Source: Chara braunii
Taxonomy: Eukaryota; Streptophyta; Charophyceae; Charales; Characeae
Assembly: GCA_003427395.1 (NCBI GenBank)
Contig: BFEA01000032.1
Coordinates: forward strand, 3,148,651 to 3,199,973
Direction: 5' to 3'
DNA length: 51,323 nucleotides
In this document: one piece after another, positions 9,576 through 21,280 of the stretch
Numbering within the stretch: the first letter of the stretch is position 1
Layout: every line of letters begins with the position of its first letter
The notes under the pieces: model-generated
The model's database searches: none
The model's input: the letters and a program-made list of their open reading frames with translations, nothing else
Told to the model about the DNA's origin: nothing
Made by a program: the position numbers and the translations under genes

Positions 9576-10690
9576 GATAGTCCAAGGACTCCGCATCACG
9601 ATACATAAACAACTTTAATGCATGGAAGACTGGGTACGTGCGCAGATGAGGAGGCACGACAATTACATATGAAGGACCGAACACGTCATTACCAATCACG
9701 TCCAGAACTTCCCGCGGACCATAATAGAGAGGGAGAAGTTTGTGTGACACCCCCTCTTCTTCCAAAAATTCAGACATCTTGACCCCGACATAACTTCCCA
9801 CTTTAATAGTCGAAGGTTGGCGTTTTTTATTCGCATGATGGATCATGGTGTGTTGTCGCTTGGTCATAGCTGCAATGGCAACCTTGAGCAAGCGATCATA
9901 CTTGGCGCTGAAGCCAGGTCTGCCAGGCGTTAGACCAGCCAGCTGTTCGGGGAATAAGTAGGAGAGCGGATTACGAATCTGCCAGCCGTAATGCAGCCTG
10001 TTTGGCGTCATGCCGGTGAAAGAATGGATGGCGTTGTTGTACAACCCTTTGAGTCAATACAACTCTTCATCCCACGTTTCCTGATCCGGAATGATTGAAG
10101 CACGAAGAAGTTGAAACACGGTCTGGTTAATCTCCTCAACCAAACCGTTGGCTTGGGGATGTCGACCAGATGTCATGCTTAGTTTGAGGCCAGGGAGTTG
10201 GGACGTGAAGTCCTTTCATTTAGTACTTGTGAAGCATGGGTCCCAATCACTCACAAGGGTTTTTGGGGTCCCGAACTGCAAAATGTACTTCTGGTGAAAC
10301 TCACGGATCACAAGTTCAGTTGGGGCATGAGGTGGCAATGGAATCAGATTTAGGAATTTGGAAAAACAATCAACAATTACCATCACTTGCAAATAATCAT
10401 TCTTACTTGTCATTCTCATGTCCATGAAGTCGATAGAGACGGACTCTCCGGGACCGTTGGGAATGGGAAGGGGTTTAAGCAGCCCCATGGGGTTTTGTCT
10501 TGATGGTTTGATTCGTTGACAGACTTGGACACTCAGCCATAAATTTTTCAGCAGATCCTTTCATACCAAACAAATCAAACTGTTGTAATAGGTTTTCGTA
10601 AGTCTTTGTCATGCCGAAGTGTCCACTACGACCTTTAGCCAAATCCAAGAAGTGTGTGTGGAGAGGCTCATGGTTGGGTACACACAAACA
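9499..10690 (-). pseudogene. Integrase of element B
   Basis: The zinc-binding part has H-x-H and GHFGMTKTYENL, then C in AECPSLS (10690-10520); the second C of the usual C-x2-C is not seen. The core shows SIDFMDM (first D), LVSDWDPCFTS (second D) and HPQANGLVEEINQ (third acid E) between 10440 and 10110. The GPY/F-type block HKLLPLYYGPREVLDVIG lies near 9700. There is a stop (TGA at about 10056) and a frame change at the zinc finger. The three acidic residues are intact, so decay is recent. Confidence 0.85.
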
Positions 10691-10928
10691 GTCATCCTTT
10701 CCATAGCGTTGAAAACAAGTCCTTCACATTCGTGAAAATCAGGCTGACTGTTGGGGTCAGCCCACAGCTGCTCAAGGAACGGACTAAGGTCCAGGTCCCT
10801 GGCAATTCGCTCCACGAACTCCTCCTTCAGTTTCTTCCGGAGGTCGTAGGAGTTCACAAGGCAAGTCATATATCCGGGGTGGTGAGACAATGCATCAGCA
10901 ACTCGATTATAACAACCCTTTTTGTGTT

Positions 10929-12060
10929 TTAATTCAAAATAAAAATGTAAATCTCATGAAACCAGCGAGTCAACGTATGGGACAAGGTGGTTTGCTCCTT
11001 CATCCATTTCAAGGTCTCATGATCTGAGAAGACTTTGAAAAGGCGTCCCAAAAGATGGTGCTTCCAATGATTCAATGCCTCGTGCAGAGCATAGAGCTCG
11101 CGCATGTAGATGGAAGTAACTGTCTTTTCGTTGGGCATGCGTTTGCTGTAGTGCGAGCGGCCGCAAGCCATCACCGTCATCTTGTTGCAGCACTGCGCCA
11201 GTCTCATACTGGCTCGCATCCGTAGTTACTATGAATGTGAGTTTGGAATCTGCAATGCGAAGTACAGGGTAACATACCAAGGTTTCTTTCAAGGCTTGAA
11301 AAGCGGTCTCGCATGTTGCATCCCACGTGTAAGATACGTTTTTGCTTGTTAGTTTGGACAACGGGCGAGCAACAACAAAAAATTGGGGCACGAGCTCTCG
11401 ATAGTATGATGCAAAACCAAGGAAAGAACGCAATTCGCAAACGTTCGTCGGTTGGGGCCACTTGCGTATGACCTCAACCACGGTTGCCTCAGGCTCACTA
11501 CCTGCAGCAGATAACCGGTGCCCAAGATAGATGACGCTGTCCCTCCTAAACTCAGATTTCTCTAAGTTGAGATGGAGTTGCATTTTCTTGAGGATGGTGA
11601 ACACTTCCTCAAGGTGCTTCATATGTTCTGCAATTGATCTTCTGAAAAATCAGAATGTCATCATACACAACCACAAACCGACCAATATGTTCGCAAAGGA
11701 CCTTGTCCATAAAACTTTGAAAGGTGGCCGGTGCGTTCGTGAGACCGAAGGGTTTTACGATAAATTCGTAAAGCCCATCGTGTATCTTGAACGCAGTCTT
11801 GTGCTGGTCCGCAGGATCGACTTCAATCTGGTGGTACCCAGACTTTAGATCGATCTTCGAGAAGACATTGCACACACTTGCAGCATCAAGCAAATCATCT
11901 ATGCGTGACAATGGGTATGCATTCTTCCTTGTGATGCGGTTTAGACCTTTGTAATCAATACACGTTCGAAGTTTGCCTCCTTTCTTTGGGACGAACAAAA
12001 CGGGTGCACCAAATTCAGATTCGCTAGGCTTAATCCATCCCTTGTCGATCATCTCATCGA
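10929..12060 (-). pseudogene. Reverse transcriptase and RNase H of element B
   Basis: The frame from 12052 reads MIDKGWIKPSESEFGAPVLF, then LRTCIDYKGLNRITRKNAYP, DLKSGYHQI, KPFGLTNAPATFQ and the catalytic VVYDDILIF. A one-base frameshift follows at about 11630. The thumb (LGHRLSAAGSEPE) and RNase H (TTDASQYETGAVLQQDDG, then ALHEALNHWKHHLLG and SDHETLKWM) continue to 10929. The catalytic Y-x-DD and the first RNase H Asp are present. The N-terminal edge at 12060 is the LINE junction; the missing upstream part is at 17570-17700. Confidence 0.9.
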
Positions 12061-12083
12061 TTTTTTTTATTTTTTATTTTTTT

Positions 12084-12690
12084 CAAACAGCTTCATCTAT
12101 TGGTGGGGTGCGTTACCTGCTGGAAACCGGGTCCAGCGTCCCTTGAATACATCTTTACAATCTTTCCATTAAAGAGACACCACTGTGCTGGAAAACGGGT
12201 CCAGCGTCCCATATTAAAACTATAACCCCCTTCCTAGTCTGTGGCCAGGTCGGGTAAAAGGTGGAAGGCCACTGGGGGGCACCAATGGAGTTTCCCACCT
12301 TCACCCGGCCTCAGCCTACCCTCTACTTCCCTCGTGGCGTCTATTGTATTCTATTATATTCTGAGAATCATGTGCAATGTCATAAAATGGGATACTCTCT
12401 TTTCTGCTGGAAAGCGGGTCCATCGTCCCTTAAAAAAAACTTTTCAGAATGGAAATGACGCCACAGTGCTGGAACCCGGGTCCAGGAAATAATCAGGATG
12501 GGAACGGTACCACCAGAGCCAAAGGGTGAGGGGGAAAAGGGTTTGCGAAGTCCTGAGCAGGCCGCAACGGGATGGTGGGATCAATCTTTATCCATTCGCG
12601 AAAGTGAAGTTGATAATCCCTTGTAACCCCTGCCTGTTGTCCCCCCTGTGCCTGTCCAACCTCTGTCCAAGTTACCCTTGCTACCCAACC
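12084..12690 (-). promoter_or_regulatory. 3' UTR of the nested LINE with four repeated hairpins
   Basis: In plus orientation the motif GCTGGAAA-C-GGGTCCAGCGTCCC occurs at 12119-12142 and 12187-12210. Variants occur at 12406-12429 and 12468-12485. Each copy can fold with CTGGA paired to TCCAG around a 7-base loop. Repeated small hairpins near the tail of a LINE RNA could be contact sites for its reverse transcriptase; that role is inference. The rest of the segment shows no coding pattern. Confidence 0.6.
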
Positions 12691-14290
12691 TTCCCTCCTC
12701 CCGCCCAACCAATCCTCACAGCTGCCTTAGATTTTCCTTAACCTTCCCCCACTGGGCCGCAATCTCGTGTTGAACCAAAAGTCTTAGTTGCTCCGTGGTT
12801 TCCCCCTCTTCTACCTCAACCCCTTCCATTTCCAGGATACATCTTCTTCACCATATTACCCATAGAACAGCCTGCCTTCCCAGGCAGAACATATTTTTTG
12901 TGAATGTATTCCCTCAGATCAGGGGAAAGTGTCCCAGAAGTACAACCCTCCATTCCTATGGCCAAGTCAAGCCCGGTATCAAGTGTCGCCAGATTCTGTC
13001 CCACCACCTCCGCAGTAGGATAGTCGTTGGACACTGGAGGAAGATGTGCTCTATCGTCTCGGCGCATTTTTTACTGGGGTAGCCTTGGAGGCATTTACGA
13101 CATCACACCAGTGCTCGCCCTTGCTGTTCCAACTGGGAGTGATCTATTAGCCAGTCGTTAGTTGGTAAACACCGGTGTGCGATCTGCCATTGTAGGGCGG
13201 AGATTTTTGTCGGCCTCCTCTTTCCATAATCCGCGAACCACCTTATGGGTTTTAGCAAGCCGCGATCCACGTTGAGATGGCGATACCATCTATCCTCTAC
13301 AATATCTCACAGCCTACGTTTATGTCTGAGCATTCGGTATACTGACTTAGATTTTAAGTCAGCAAGTGTTATTGTCCGTGCCCTTCCTCCCCTACCTGAA
13401 TTTCTAGAGTTTCTTGGATCATTCCAAGACCATTGCCACTCCTCGGGATCGAAAGGGAGATCCTCAATCGGGGTTTTGAATCGATAGGCTCTCCATCCTT
13501 TACATTCGTGAATAACTCTGACACGATATACTTCCTTTCTTTCCTTCCAGATAAAAGGTTGGCTACTCCCTCGTAGTTGATCCTCCTTTTGGATGGTGAA
13601 GACTTCGAGCAGCACTTGCATTTGGTCTACCAAGTGAACCTGCCCTACTTGATTTTCGCAATTGGAGAAACCCACTCAGTCCCCTTCTACCAACCGAGGG
13701 CCCTTCCGGAGCATGATGTACCAGTGAAGGGGAAAACTTTCAATGAGGTCGTTAAGTGCGTCCTTAGTGAAATGACAGTATCGCAACCATGAACGCATTC
13801 ATCCTGCGCTTTTCCAGTCCTTTGTATCCGTGTCCCAAAGGTCCCCCACCCTCCTGACCCCGTGTTTCACCCAACCTTTCCATGGAGAATCTGAGCTACA
13901 CCTCATTCGACCGAAAGAATCAGTGATCAATCTATTACCAAACAGGGTTTGTCTGAAAATTTCCTCCCACCTATTTGGTGTTGGGCGATCAGGAGGGGGA
14001 ATCTTTCTCCATACCCATAAAAGGCGCAGCCATTGTTCATTTGCGGGGTCCCCATTTCTGTATTTCCTCGATAGCTTCCAACTCTTGTTTTCGAGCCACA
14101 CTAGAGGGTCGGTCTCAGATGGGGCCTCGGGGGCTAAGGCTGCAATTTGTGCCAAGGCGAGAGGGACCCAGGGCGAGGATGATGAGAAGATGAGATGTCG
14201 GAGCCAACGAAAGTGAAGTGCTTGGAACTGTGTAGACGGATCCACAATTCCAAGCCCCCCTCCGGCCTTAGGCTGAATTATCGAATCCCA
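12690..14290 (-). pseudogene. C-terminal ORF2 region (zf-RVT) of the nested LINE
   Basis: Consecutive pieces are open on the minus strand: FQALHFRWLRHLIFSSSSPW at 14225, LPFDPEEWQWSW near 13440 (matching FNPKEWAWKK of the second LINE family), ETIEHIFLQCP of the zf-RVT zinc-binding motif near 13040, and AVLWVIW-stop-RRC near 12870. This region follows RT in plant L1-type ORF2 and probably binds the RNA. At least three frame changes and stops are present. Confidence 0.75.
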
Positions 14291-15745
14291 TGCTACTCGA
14301 CTAATCGCATGGGGTTGTTGCTATCCCCTCTCCATAAAAAGGACGCCAGTTGTCGTTTAAAAGACTTGAGGCCCCTGGTGCTCATGGACCATAGTATGGC
14401 TTTATACCCGAGTGTGGCTAATACTACGTTGTTAATGACCAAAGCCCGCCCGAATATAGAAGTGTCTTTACTGTTCCACCCTGCGAGCTTATTGTGAGCC
14501 GGCCCCACCAGCCATTCATCATTAATGACGGGTTTACCCTTAGCCGTAACCAATGCTCCATAATTCTAAGCGGGTCATCTAGGGGAAGCCAAGTAATACG
14601 GGGGCTCTCAAGGGGCCTACCTCCTTGATGATGTAGCCACCAACCTACCGTTTTTTTACCCCAATTGACAGTCATATCTGACAATATACAAAACCTATTC
14701 ATAAGACACTGAATTTCCTCCATATTCTGTAATGTCGCCTCAACCATAATAGTGAGATCGTCAGCAAATAGGGAACAGATCGGCACTGCGTCCTCAAGTA
14801 TATTCGTTATCTTAATCCGAGTCAGATCCTTATTGTGCGTGAGATTAGCAGAAAGTGTCTCCATAATGGAGGAGTCACTGACCCATTAACTTGTACACAG
14901 GTGGTGGCATTGTTGTGAAGAATCTTTACCCATCGTCTAAAGATAGGTCCAAAGTTCATTTTTTCTAGGCATTTGTCCAAGAAGAGCCAGTCGACGTGGT
15001 CATAGGCTTTCTCGAAATCAATAAAAATGATGGCCACATTTGTCCGACTCCTTCGTGCCAGTTTAACTACTTCATTCACCAGAAGGATGTTCTCTTGTAT
15101 ATTCCTACTAGCCATAAAGCTTATCTGCGTTGGGTGTATAACATCTTCCAAGATCGATGCCATACGATTTGCCATGGCTTTCGAAAACATTTTATAGACT
15201 ACTGTAAGAAGGGTGATAGGTCGATAATTCCTGATATTCATTTTATCCCTTTTTTGTATAGCAACGACAGTACCCCTTTCCCTACTATTTCCCCCATCTC
15301 CCCAACCTCCCATACCTCCTTGTAGTAGCCCACAGGTCCGCGCTTAAGTCCGTCCACATCGCCTCCCAAAACTCTTTAGGGAAACCGTCAATACCCGGGA
15401 TTTTTTCCTCCTTCATCTCGAGAAGCGCAGCCCATATTTCATCTTTAGTCATAGTCTCCTCCAATCGGTCACATTGTTGTAGGGAAAGGCGTCTGTCCAT
15501 GGGAAGTAAGAATTCTTCAAGTTCTCTTTCCCATACTTCCCCCAGCAGAGTTGGGATTTGGGAGGTGAACAATTGTTTGAAGAAATTCCTCGTGATTAAT
15601 GTGCAATGGGCGGTATCGGTTGCAATAACCTTCTCCCTACTGGCTGGTTCAAAGAGTGCCTCCATTACAGTTCTTCGCGCGCGGGTCGTAGCCATCACGA
15701 AGAAACGAGTGTCCATTGTGGCTTCCTGAGTAAACTTGGCCATTT
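14290..15745 (-). pseudogene. Reverse transcriptase of the nested LINE
   Basis: The frame from 15743 has EMKEEKIPGIDGFPKEFWEA, the entry motif of L1-type RT. The next frame reads NYRPITLLTVVYKMFSKAMA, then FIDFEKAYDHVDW and FGPIFRRWVKILH. The catalytic box is SLFADDLTIM at about 14770-14740 (F-A-D-D). This polymerase copies the LINE RNA at the nicked target. Frame changes at about 15310 and 14850 break it, but all core motifs remain, pointing to moderate age. Confidence 0.9.
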
Positions 15746-15906
15746 TCTCACAGATTTGGATTCCCTGCCATCTATGATGTGCGTATGTTAGGAGTTGATC
15801 TTTAACTCTCTGAATGGAGATGGTGAGATGTTGTGAATCTTCCTGTTGTTCCAGGGCTAGTAATTCGTTATGAATACTCGATTCTTGCTGATAGCGCTGA
15901 GCGGCT

Positions 15907-16860
15907 CTAAACCTTAAAGAATTCCTTACACTTTTTAGCCAGAAAAATTAACCCGTTATTAAACCATGTGGAGACTGAGTCAAAGAAATGCTTTTGATGG
16001 CGCCAAAATTGCCATTCGAGTCCAATCATTTGCTTAAATGGGTCGTCCCTTAAGAGGGAAGTATTAAATTTGTAAAACCCCGGCCCTTGATCCGGCCTTT
16101 TCCTCATTGTTAAAATAAGCCCGCATGTCTTATGATCTAGACCTGGGAACGGGCTTCGTGGAAGGATAGATGACCAGCGCAGTGCCCCCTCCAAGTCATT
16201 AGAAAGAAAGATAAGATCGATTCGTGATTTGGATAAGCGCGTCGGGTTGCTGTCGCTTATACATGTAAAAGATCGGTCCTGTGGGTGCAACCGGCGAAAG
16301 GTGTCAACGACTGAGAGGGTTTCACAAAATTCTGATATCATCTGCTCATCCTCAACTGCAACAAAAGGGAGAGTCTCTTGGGCATACCATCTATCCAGTC
16401 TTTTATCTGGAGTGGCGTTGAAATCACCCGCTACAATCAGAGGGAAGCCCTTGGGGACTTGTGCTCCTAGATTGCCTAAGAAGGCCCTTCGTTCACTGAC
16501 TGTCATGGGTGAGTAGATGCAGAGGATACAAAGTAACTCCAATTCGAGCATACCTAATACAGAGGCCCACCGCCCCTCTTCCTCGTCTACCGCCCAGTGA
16601 ACTAACTGGAATCTAGAATCTGGGGGGATCCAGATCGCTACTCCTGCTGATCCCGGCCTAGGGGAATGAGCCCTCACAGCCGAGTGCGGCCTGACCATCT
16701 TATGAGCCCTATTACGCTTCAGGCTGTCTTGCAAGTGGGTCTCTTGTACACAGATCACATATGGCCATCTCTTTCCCCCAACCCCTCTAAGTTGATCCCA
16801 AATGGCATGGTGCTTCTCAAGCTTACTGGATGCCAGACATTAACATTAATGGAACGCAAA
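15907..16860 (-). pseudogene. APE-type endonuclease of the nested LINE
   Basis: The 283-codon frame from 16758 contains VQETHL (metal-binding E), VAGDFNATPDKRLDRW, SRIDLIFLSNDL and GLDHKTCGLIL (C-terminal D-H). This is the order of the apurinic-endonuclease-like domain of L1 ORF2, which nicks the target DNA. The start of the domain (SSKLEKHHAIWDQLRGVGG) continues upstream in the same frame to about 16860. The frame ends at 15907 with a stop before the linker to RT. Confidence 0.9.
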
Positions 16861-17043
16861 TCCAAGTCTGTTGTTTTGACGCATTGCTGCCAAGCGGGAT
16901 TTCTGCAGTATAGTACATCTAAATCCGGGTACGACAGATTCATGGCAACAGGTTCAAAGGGGGTGCCATTGTTTGACGTCCCATCTCTCAAGACATAGGA
17001 CTTTTGTCAGTACTATTATGCACAAACATTTGCATACATGCGA

Positions 17044-17569
17044 CTAAAACCCGCTGGCCTTAATTTTGGCGCATTGTAAATCTAGTAGGGCATTGTGGCT
17101 ATACCAGCGTAAGTCAACTGTCTTGTTGGAGTCAAAAAGCAAGTAGAGATCGTTCTTAGCCATCTGCTGGTCGCAGGCTTCGAATCTCATGCCTGCTCCC
17201 GCCCCAGGTGCATAGTGCTTGGGAATAAATGCTCGCATTTGGTTCGTGAAGATCTTACCCTTTTCCTTATCCTCTTGGCCCGAGAGCTCCCAGCCTTGTA
17301 GGGTAACACCCCCATGTTCTCCTACTGAGGAAAGACCAATTTCCCATTTCCCTTCGATTTTTCTCATGGGGATCACAAGCACACCATTCGTCCTGGACAG
17401 TGGTCGTGAGGTCATCCCGTCCTCCGCTATTTCCCCCGATTCCCCTTTCCCCTTTTTCTCAAGTTGCGTATGTTGTGCCTCTGTTTGGGGGGGAGGGTCC
17501 TATTCCTGTCCTTGATCGGGTGTTTGCGACTTGGGAGGGTCGGGGGCGGGGGAGGGGGGGCGAAAGCGA
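17044..17569 (-). pseudogene. ORF1 C-terminal part of the nested LINE
   Basis: A 123-codon minus frame, extendable upstream to about 17470, precedes the endonuclease. It is charged and ends KIKASGF. No RRM or CCHC motif could be recognised in the remaining part. Its place ahead of ORF2 and its lack of gypsy features assign it to the LINE. The 5' edge, with a C-rich run, abuts gypsy sequence at 17570, so the LINE is 5'-truncated within ORF1. Confidence 0.5.
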
Positions 17570-18240
17570 CTGTTTTCAAAGTTCCTCCAAATCGTCGGAT
17601 CCCATACGGTATACACATCGCTTTGGAGGAACAACGCCTTCAACCAACTCAATCATGTGTCGGACCGATCGCGTGGGGACTCCACGGGGTTCGACCATAA
17701 CTTTGGAAATCGGTCGAGAAGGCTTTGGATGCTTGTTGGGATCGGTGGAGGTGGGGGATCAGAAAAAGGATCACCTAGATCAGGTCGCAAGTTACTAGTG
17801 AAGGCAACCAAATCTGAAGGACTCATTTGGAATAGAAGTAGGTGTAAGGATAGCAGTAGATTTATCATTCAAAGTATAATTATTACCGGCCACAAAAGTA
17901 GAAGGTACATGAGTAGGACGAACAAAGGCAACATACAACTGTTCATCCTCCTTATGCCTGCGCCACTTCTTACAGAACTGCATGACATTAAGAAAAGCCA
18001 CCGGGGAGTCGATCTTCTCATCCAAGAGGACGGGACGTTCGTTCCCTTGCGCATCTTTGACCATAAAAAGAAGTTCCTTTCACTTGGTCCATTCGCATTG
18101 GGACTGCAACCACCCCAACCTGAGGGTTGTGTCAAAGGTACACTTGTTAAGGACATAGAAGTCCAATGCATGTGTGACAGTCTTCTCTTTGTCAAAGGTA
18201 GGGCACACACCTTTCACTGCATGCGTGGATGAGACAACCT
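17570..18240 (-). pseudogene. Protease-RT linker and RT N terminus of element B
   Basis: After a region of unclear frame (MVKDAQGNERPVLLDEKIDS at 18064 onward), the minus strand reads GVPTRSVRHMIELVEGVVPP followed by KRCVYRMGSDDLEEL. This is the P-x-R-x-x-x-H-x-I-E-L-x-x-G-x-x-P block that starts Ty3/gypsy RT. One in-frame TGA follows EEL. The next expected residues (KQ-L-DEMIDKGW) are found at 12060, across the LINE. Confidence 0.75.
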
Positions 18241-18271
18241 CTTTGTTGCCTACTTGAGTCTAGCAAGGGCT

Positions 18272-18604
18272 CTACAAAGCCACTTGCTTCATCCCCAAAC
18301 CCACTTTGCGTATCCCGTGTGGTAACATAAAATTAGTTGTAGCACCACAATCAATCAAGACACGGAGATAGCGGTGGTTAATGAGAAGTTTGAAGAAGAT
18401 TAACTTCGTTGTCCCTTGAGCACGTTGTTGTTTCATCTCAGCCCAATGCTCTAGGTGATAGTGAAAGTCGACCTTCTCTGACTCCTCCCAAGGCTCAACA
18501 TACAAAACATGACATTTATTAGCCTTGGAATCAACAGAAGTTGGGGCTTCAAGGGAGGACTTCTGGTCCGTGATATGTTCCTTGGCAGAACTATCATTGA
18601 CCAA
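18272..18604 (-). pseudogene. Aspartic protease of element B
   Basis: The 110-codon frame contains INHRYLRVLIDCGATTNFML. This is the retropepsin active-site loop L-x-D-x-G-A-T-x-N-F with C in place of the usual S or T. Upstream the frame is acidic and may be the gag-protease spacer. The enzyme would cut the Gag-Pol polyprotein. The flap and C-terminal parts cross into the next frame at 18272. Confidence 0.75.
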
Positions 18605-18675
18605 TTAAGACTCCCTTGTTGTAGAGTGTGCCGATGAACCCTCTACACCCGATTCATTTTTCCCTACAACCTAAA

Positions 18676-18830
18676 GCATCCTTGGACCTTATGATTAATT
18701 TTTTGGCAATGTGGGCAACCTCCTTTCTTTATCTAGCCTTCCATTCAGCCTCACTGATCCAAGGGTCCACCCAAGGTTTAGTACTGCCACCAAAAGAGGA
18801 GGAACTCCAGACCCTGCACTGCCCCTAGCC
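18676..18830 (-). pseudogene. Gag nucleocapsid zinc knuckle of element B
   Basis: The motif CPHCQKINHKVQGC (C-x2-C-x4-H-x4-C) at 18717-18676 is an intact CCHC knuckle that would bind the retrotransposon RNA. It is followed 25 codons later by the protease frame. Upstream, SEAEWKAR is in a different frame. No further gag was recognised above 18830. Confidence 0.65.
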
Positions 18831-20038
18831 ACACCCCGCCGGATTGTGTCGTTTGCCCCACCCCAAAGAGATCTCCCCTACACTTCTTCATGTGGCCATT
18901 AGAAGAGAGACATACTCTGTTTCCCCCACACACCCCTCCCACCGCAATCCACACTTGAACTCCTCCATCGAAACACGCACGACCTCCCATCCCACTCTAG
19001 CCCGTCCTCCACCACAACCCCCCCACCCCCACCCCATCCTCTACCCTCACATCTCGTCCCCCGCAGCTCTTCCCTCATCCCCCTGTCCCAACTGCCCCCC
19101 ACACGCACCATAAACCCGGGGACAAAAAAATCTATTATACCAGCACTAATCCTCATCCCCTCAAAATCAAATCCACACCGTGCTCCACCGCCACTAAACC
19201 AGTAACGTCCACATGTAGACGTAGAACAAACCATAATTCTTCACCAGGACCACCAATACACGCTACTATAAAAGAAAAGAGTAAAACGTTATTACGAGAA
19301 TAAGGGAAAAAAAAAAGAAAAAAAAAACAAGTAAAGAAAAACAAGCCACGTCAATTAGTCGACACACACGTAGACATATTCGCCATCCCCAAACCCAAAA
19401 AAAAAAAAAAAANTCTTATTCATAAGCTCAGTCGCGTTCGGGATCTGACGTGTCACCATCTGCTTCTTCTTTTTTTCCTCCCACCCTCTTTGTGTGGTTT
19501 TGACACGTATCTTTGTGAATGTTTGATAAGCTTTGTGATGGAATAGGCCGCTACGGCCGACTCTCACTTCGATTGTGCTACGAATGATGCATGGTTGATG
19601 TTTCGCTTTGCGTACTAACCATACAACTATATATATTATTCATTGAAAGTTCTTACTTGGATGAGAATGGTTAGTGAGACCTCGACCCCGATTCAATCCG
19701 CACGGGCTAGGTCGGCCTGAGGTAGGAGATTCATCCCTCAATCTGACCGCTCATAAATGTTTTACTATACCACACGCCTATCTAAAAGGAATGTCTTGTC
19801 GTTTTAGTGACTTTTGTCAAAGGCTCAACTACATCTATCTGTTCAAGATGAAATGAAAGTTTAAACAAATTTATGAAATGTCTTAATCAAACTTTTATTT
19901 TACGACAACAATTTTTTTTTAATTAAAATTGAACTAACATATTTATCAAAAAAACTCCTCATAATAGAACGGTAATGCAATTAAAACATTTCATAAACTC
20001 ATCTAGTCTTTCAGTTTATCTTTGGCATGCATTTTAAA
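18831..20038. other. No gene recognised; C-rich and A-rich stretches
   Basis: 18840-19110 is rich in CCAC/CCCC and gives only low-complexity frames. 19300-19420 holds long A runs with one N. 19680-19730 contains GATTCAATCC, which resembles a pol III box B, but no matching box A was found. No supported gene. Confidence 0.4.
19824..19886 (+). repeat. Left copy of a direct repeat flanking the CTCTA satellite
   Basis: The segment with TCTATCTGTTCAAGATGAAATG and ATTTATGAAATGTCTTAA matches 21683-21742 (TTTATCTGTTAAAGATGAAATG, GTTTATTAAATGTCTTAA). About four in five bases agree. The pair encloses the satellite and AT-rich flanks. Confidence 0.5.
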
Positions 20039-21280
20039 CACTATACGACACTCTACTATACTCTACTACACTCTACTCTACTCTATGATACCCTACTCTA
20101 CCTGTATAAAATTCCATTCTACTCTACGACACTCTACTTTACTCTACTCTACAAAATTTCATTATACTCTACGACACTCTACTCTATAACAATATTTTAT
20201 ACTCTATGACAGTGTAGAACACTCTGCGATAAATTACTATACTCTACTTTATGACATTATACTCTACTTTACAACAGTCTATGATATTCTACTCTACTCT
20301 ACAATACTGTATTCTACTCCACTCTACGATACTCTACTCTACTCAACGACACTCAACGACACTTTACTTTACTCTAAGACACTCAACTCTACTTTACGAC
20401 ACTTTACTTTGCTCTACTCTACTTTACTTTATTCTACTCTACGACACTCGACAGCACTCTGCTCTACGACTACTCTACGACACTCTTTTGTACTATATGA
20501 CACTTTACGACACTTTACAAAACTCTACTCTACGACAATATACTTTACTTTACGACACAATATGACACTCTACTCACTCTAATTTATTTTACTCTACTCT
20601 ACTTTACTCTACTCTATTATACTTTACTCTGCTCTACTTTACTCTCCTCTACCCACTTTACTCTACTCTGTGTACTCTACTGCACTCGATTCTACTACAA
20701 TCTATTCTAAGACACTTTACAACACTCTACTCTATTCCACTCTACTTTACTCTACGGTACTTTACTCTACTCTACGACACTCTATTTTATTTCACTCTAC
20801 TTTACGCTACTGTACTTTACTTTACTCTACTTTACTATATCCCACTCTAGGACACTCTACTCTACAACTACTCTACTATACTCTTCGACACTCTACAACA
20901 CTCTACTACACTCTTTTGTACTTTATGACACTCTACGATACTCTACAACACTTTACAAAACTCTACTCTACGATACTTTACTCTACTTTACTTTACTGAC
21001 TTTACTCTACTTTAATCTACTCTCTTTCATTCTACTCTACTCGACTGTAATCTACTCTCCTCCACTCTCCTCTACTCTACTCTACCCAGTCTATTATACT
21101 CTACTGTTCTCTACTTTACTACACTTCACTCTACTCTAAGACGCTCTACAACACTATTCTACTATACTCTTTTCCACTTTACTACCCTCTACTCTACTCT
21201 ATGATACTTTAGAACACTCTACTATATGACACTCTACTCTACGACATTCTACAACACTCTACGACACTCTACTCTACTAA
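20039..21280. repeat. CTCTA pentanucleotide satellite
   Basis: About 1.25 kb of CTCTA units with frequent variant decamers TCTACGACAC and TTTACTCTAC. It gives long Tyr/Leu/Ser-rich frames on the plus strand with no real codon bias; these are artefacts. The unit differs from plant telomere repeats (TTTAGGG). The array is interrupted and diverged, suggesting age. Confidence 0.95.

Larger units (their letters stand above)
12061..17569 (-). mobile_element. L1-like LINE nested in element B
   Basis: The minus strand carries an ORF1 C-terminal part, an APE-type endonuclease, a reverse transcriptase, a zf-RVT region, a 3' UTR and a terminal A-rich tail. The tail is seen as the T-rich run at 12061-12083. 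The insertion sits inside the RT of element B in the same orientation. Gypsy reading (EEL-stop-KQ) stops at 17570 and resumes (DEMIDKGW) at 12060. Length is about 5.5 kb, so it is nearly full length with 5' loss. Several frameshifts make it inactive. Confidence 0.9.
9390..18830 (-). mobile_element. Ty3/gypsy chromovirus split by a LINE (element B)
   Basis: On the minus strand, from high to low coordinates, come a gag zinc knuckle (18717-18676), protease (18604-18272), RT start (about 17700-17570), then a LINE (17569-12061). RT continues at 12060, followed by RNase H, integrase and a chromodomain ending near 9390. Without the LINE the pol order and spacing are normal for chromoviruses. Only a few stops and frameshifts are present, so this copy is younger than element A. 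LTRs were not identified with confidence. Confidence 0.85.

Noticed and set aside
19680-19730. Box B-like GATTCAATCC
   Set aside because: No box A partner on either strand; a chance match is likely.
20027-20999. Long Tyr/Leu/Ser-rich open frames
   Set aside because: They lie entirely in the CTCTA satellite; the composition follows from the repeat unit and not from coding selection.
20039-21280. CRISPR-like or telomere-like array
   Set aside because: Units are only five bases with no unique spacers, and the sequence is not TTTAGGG. The context is eukaryotic.
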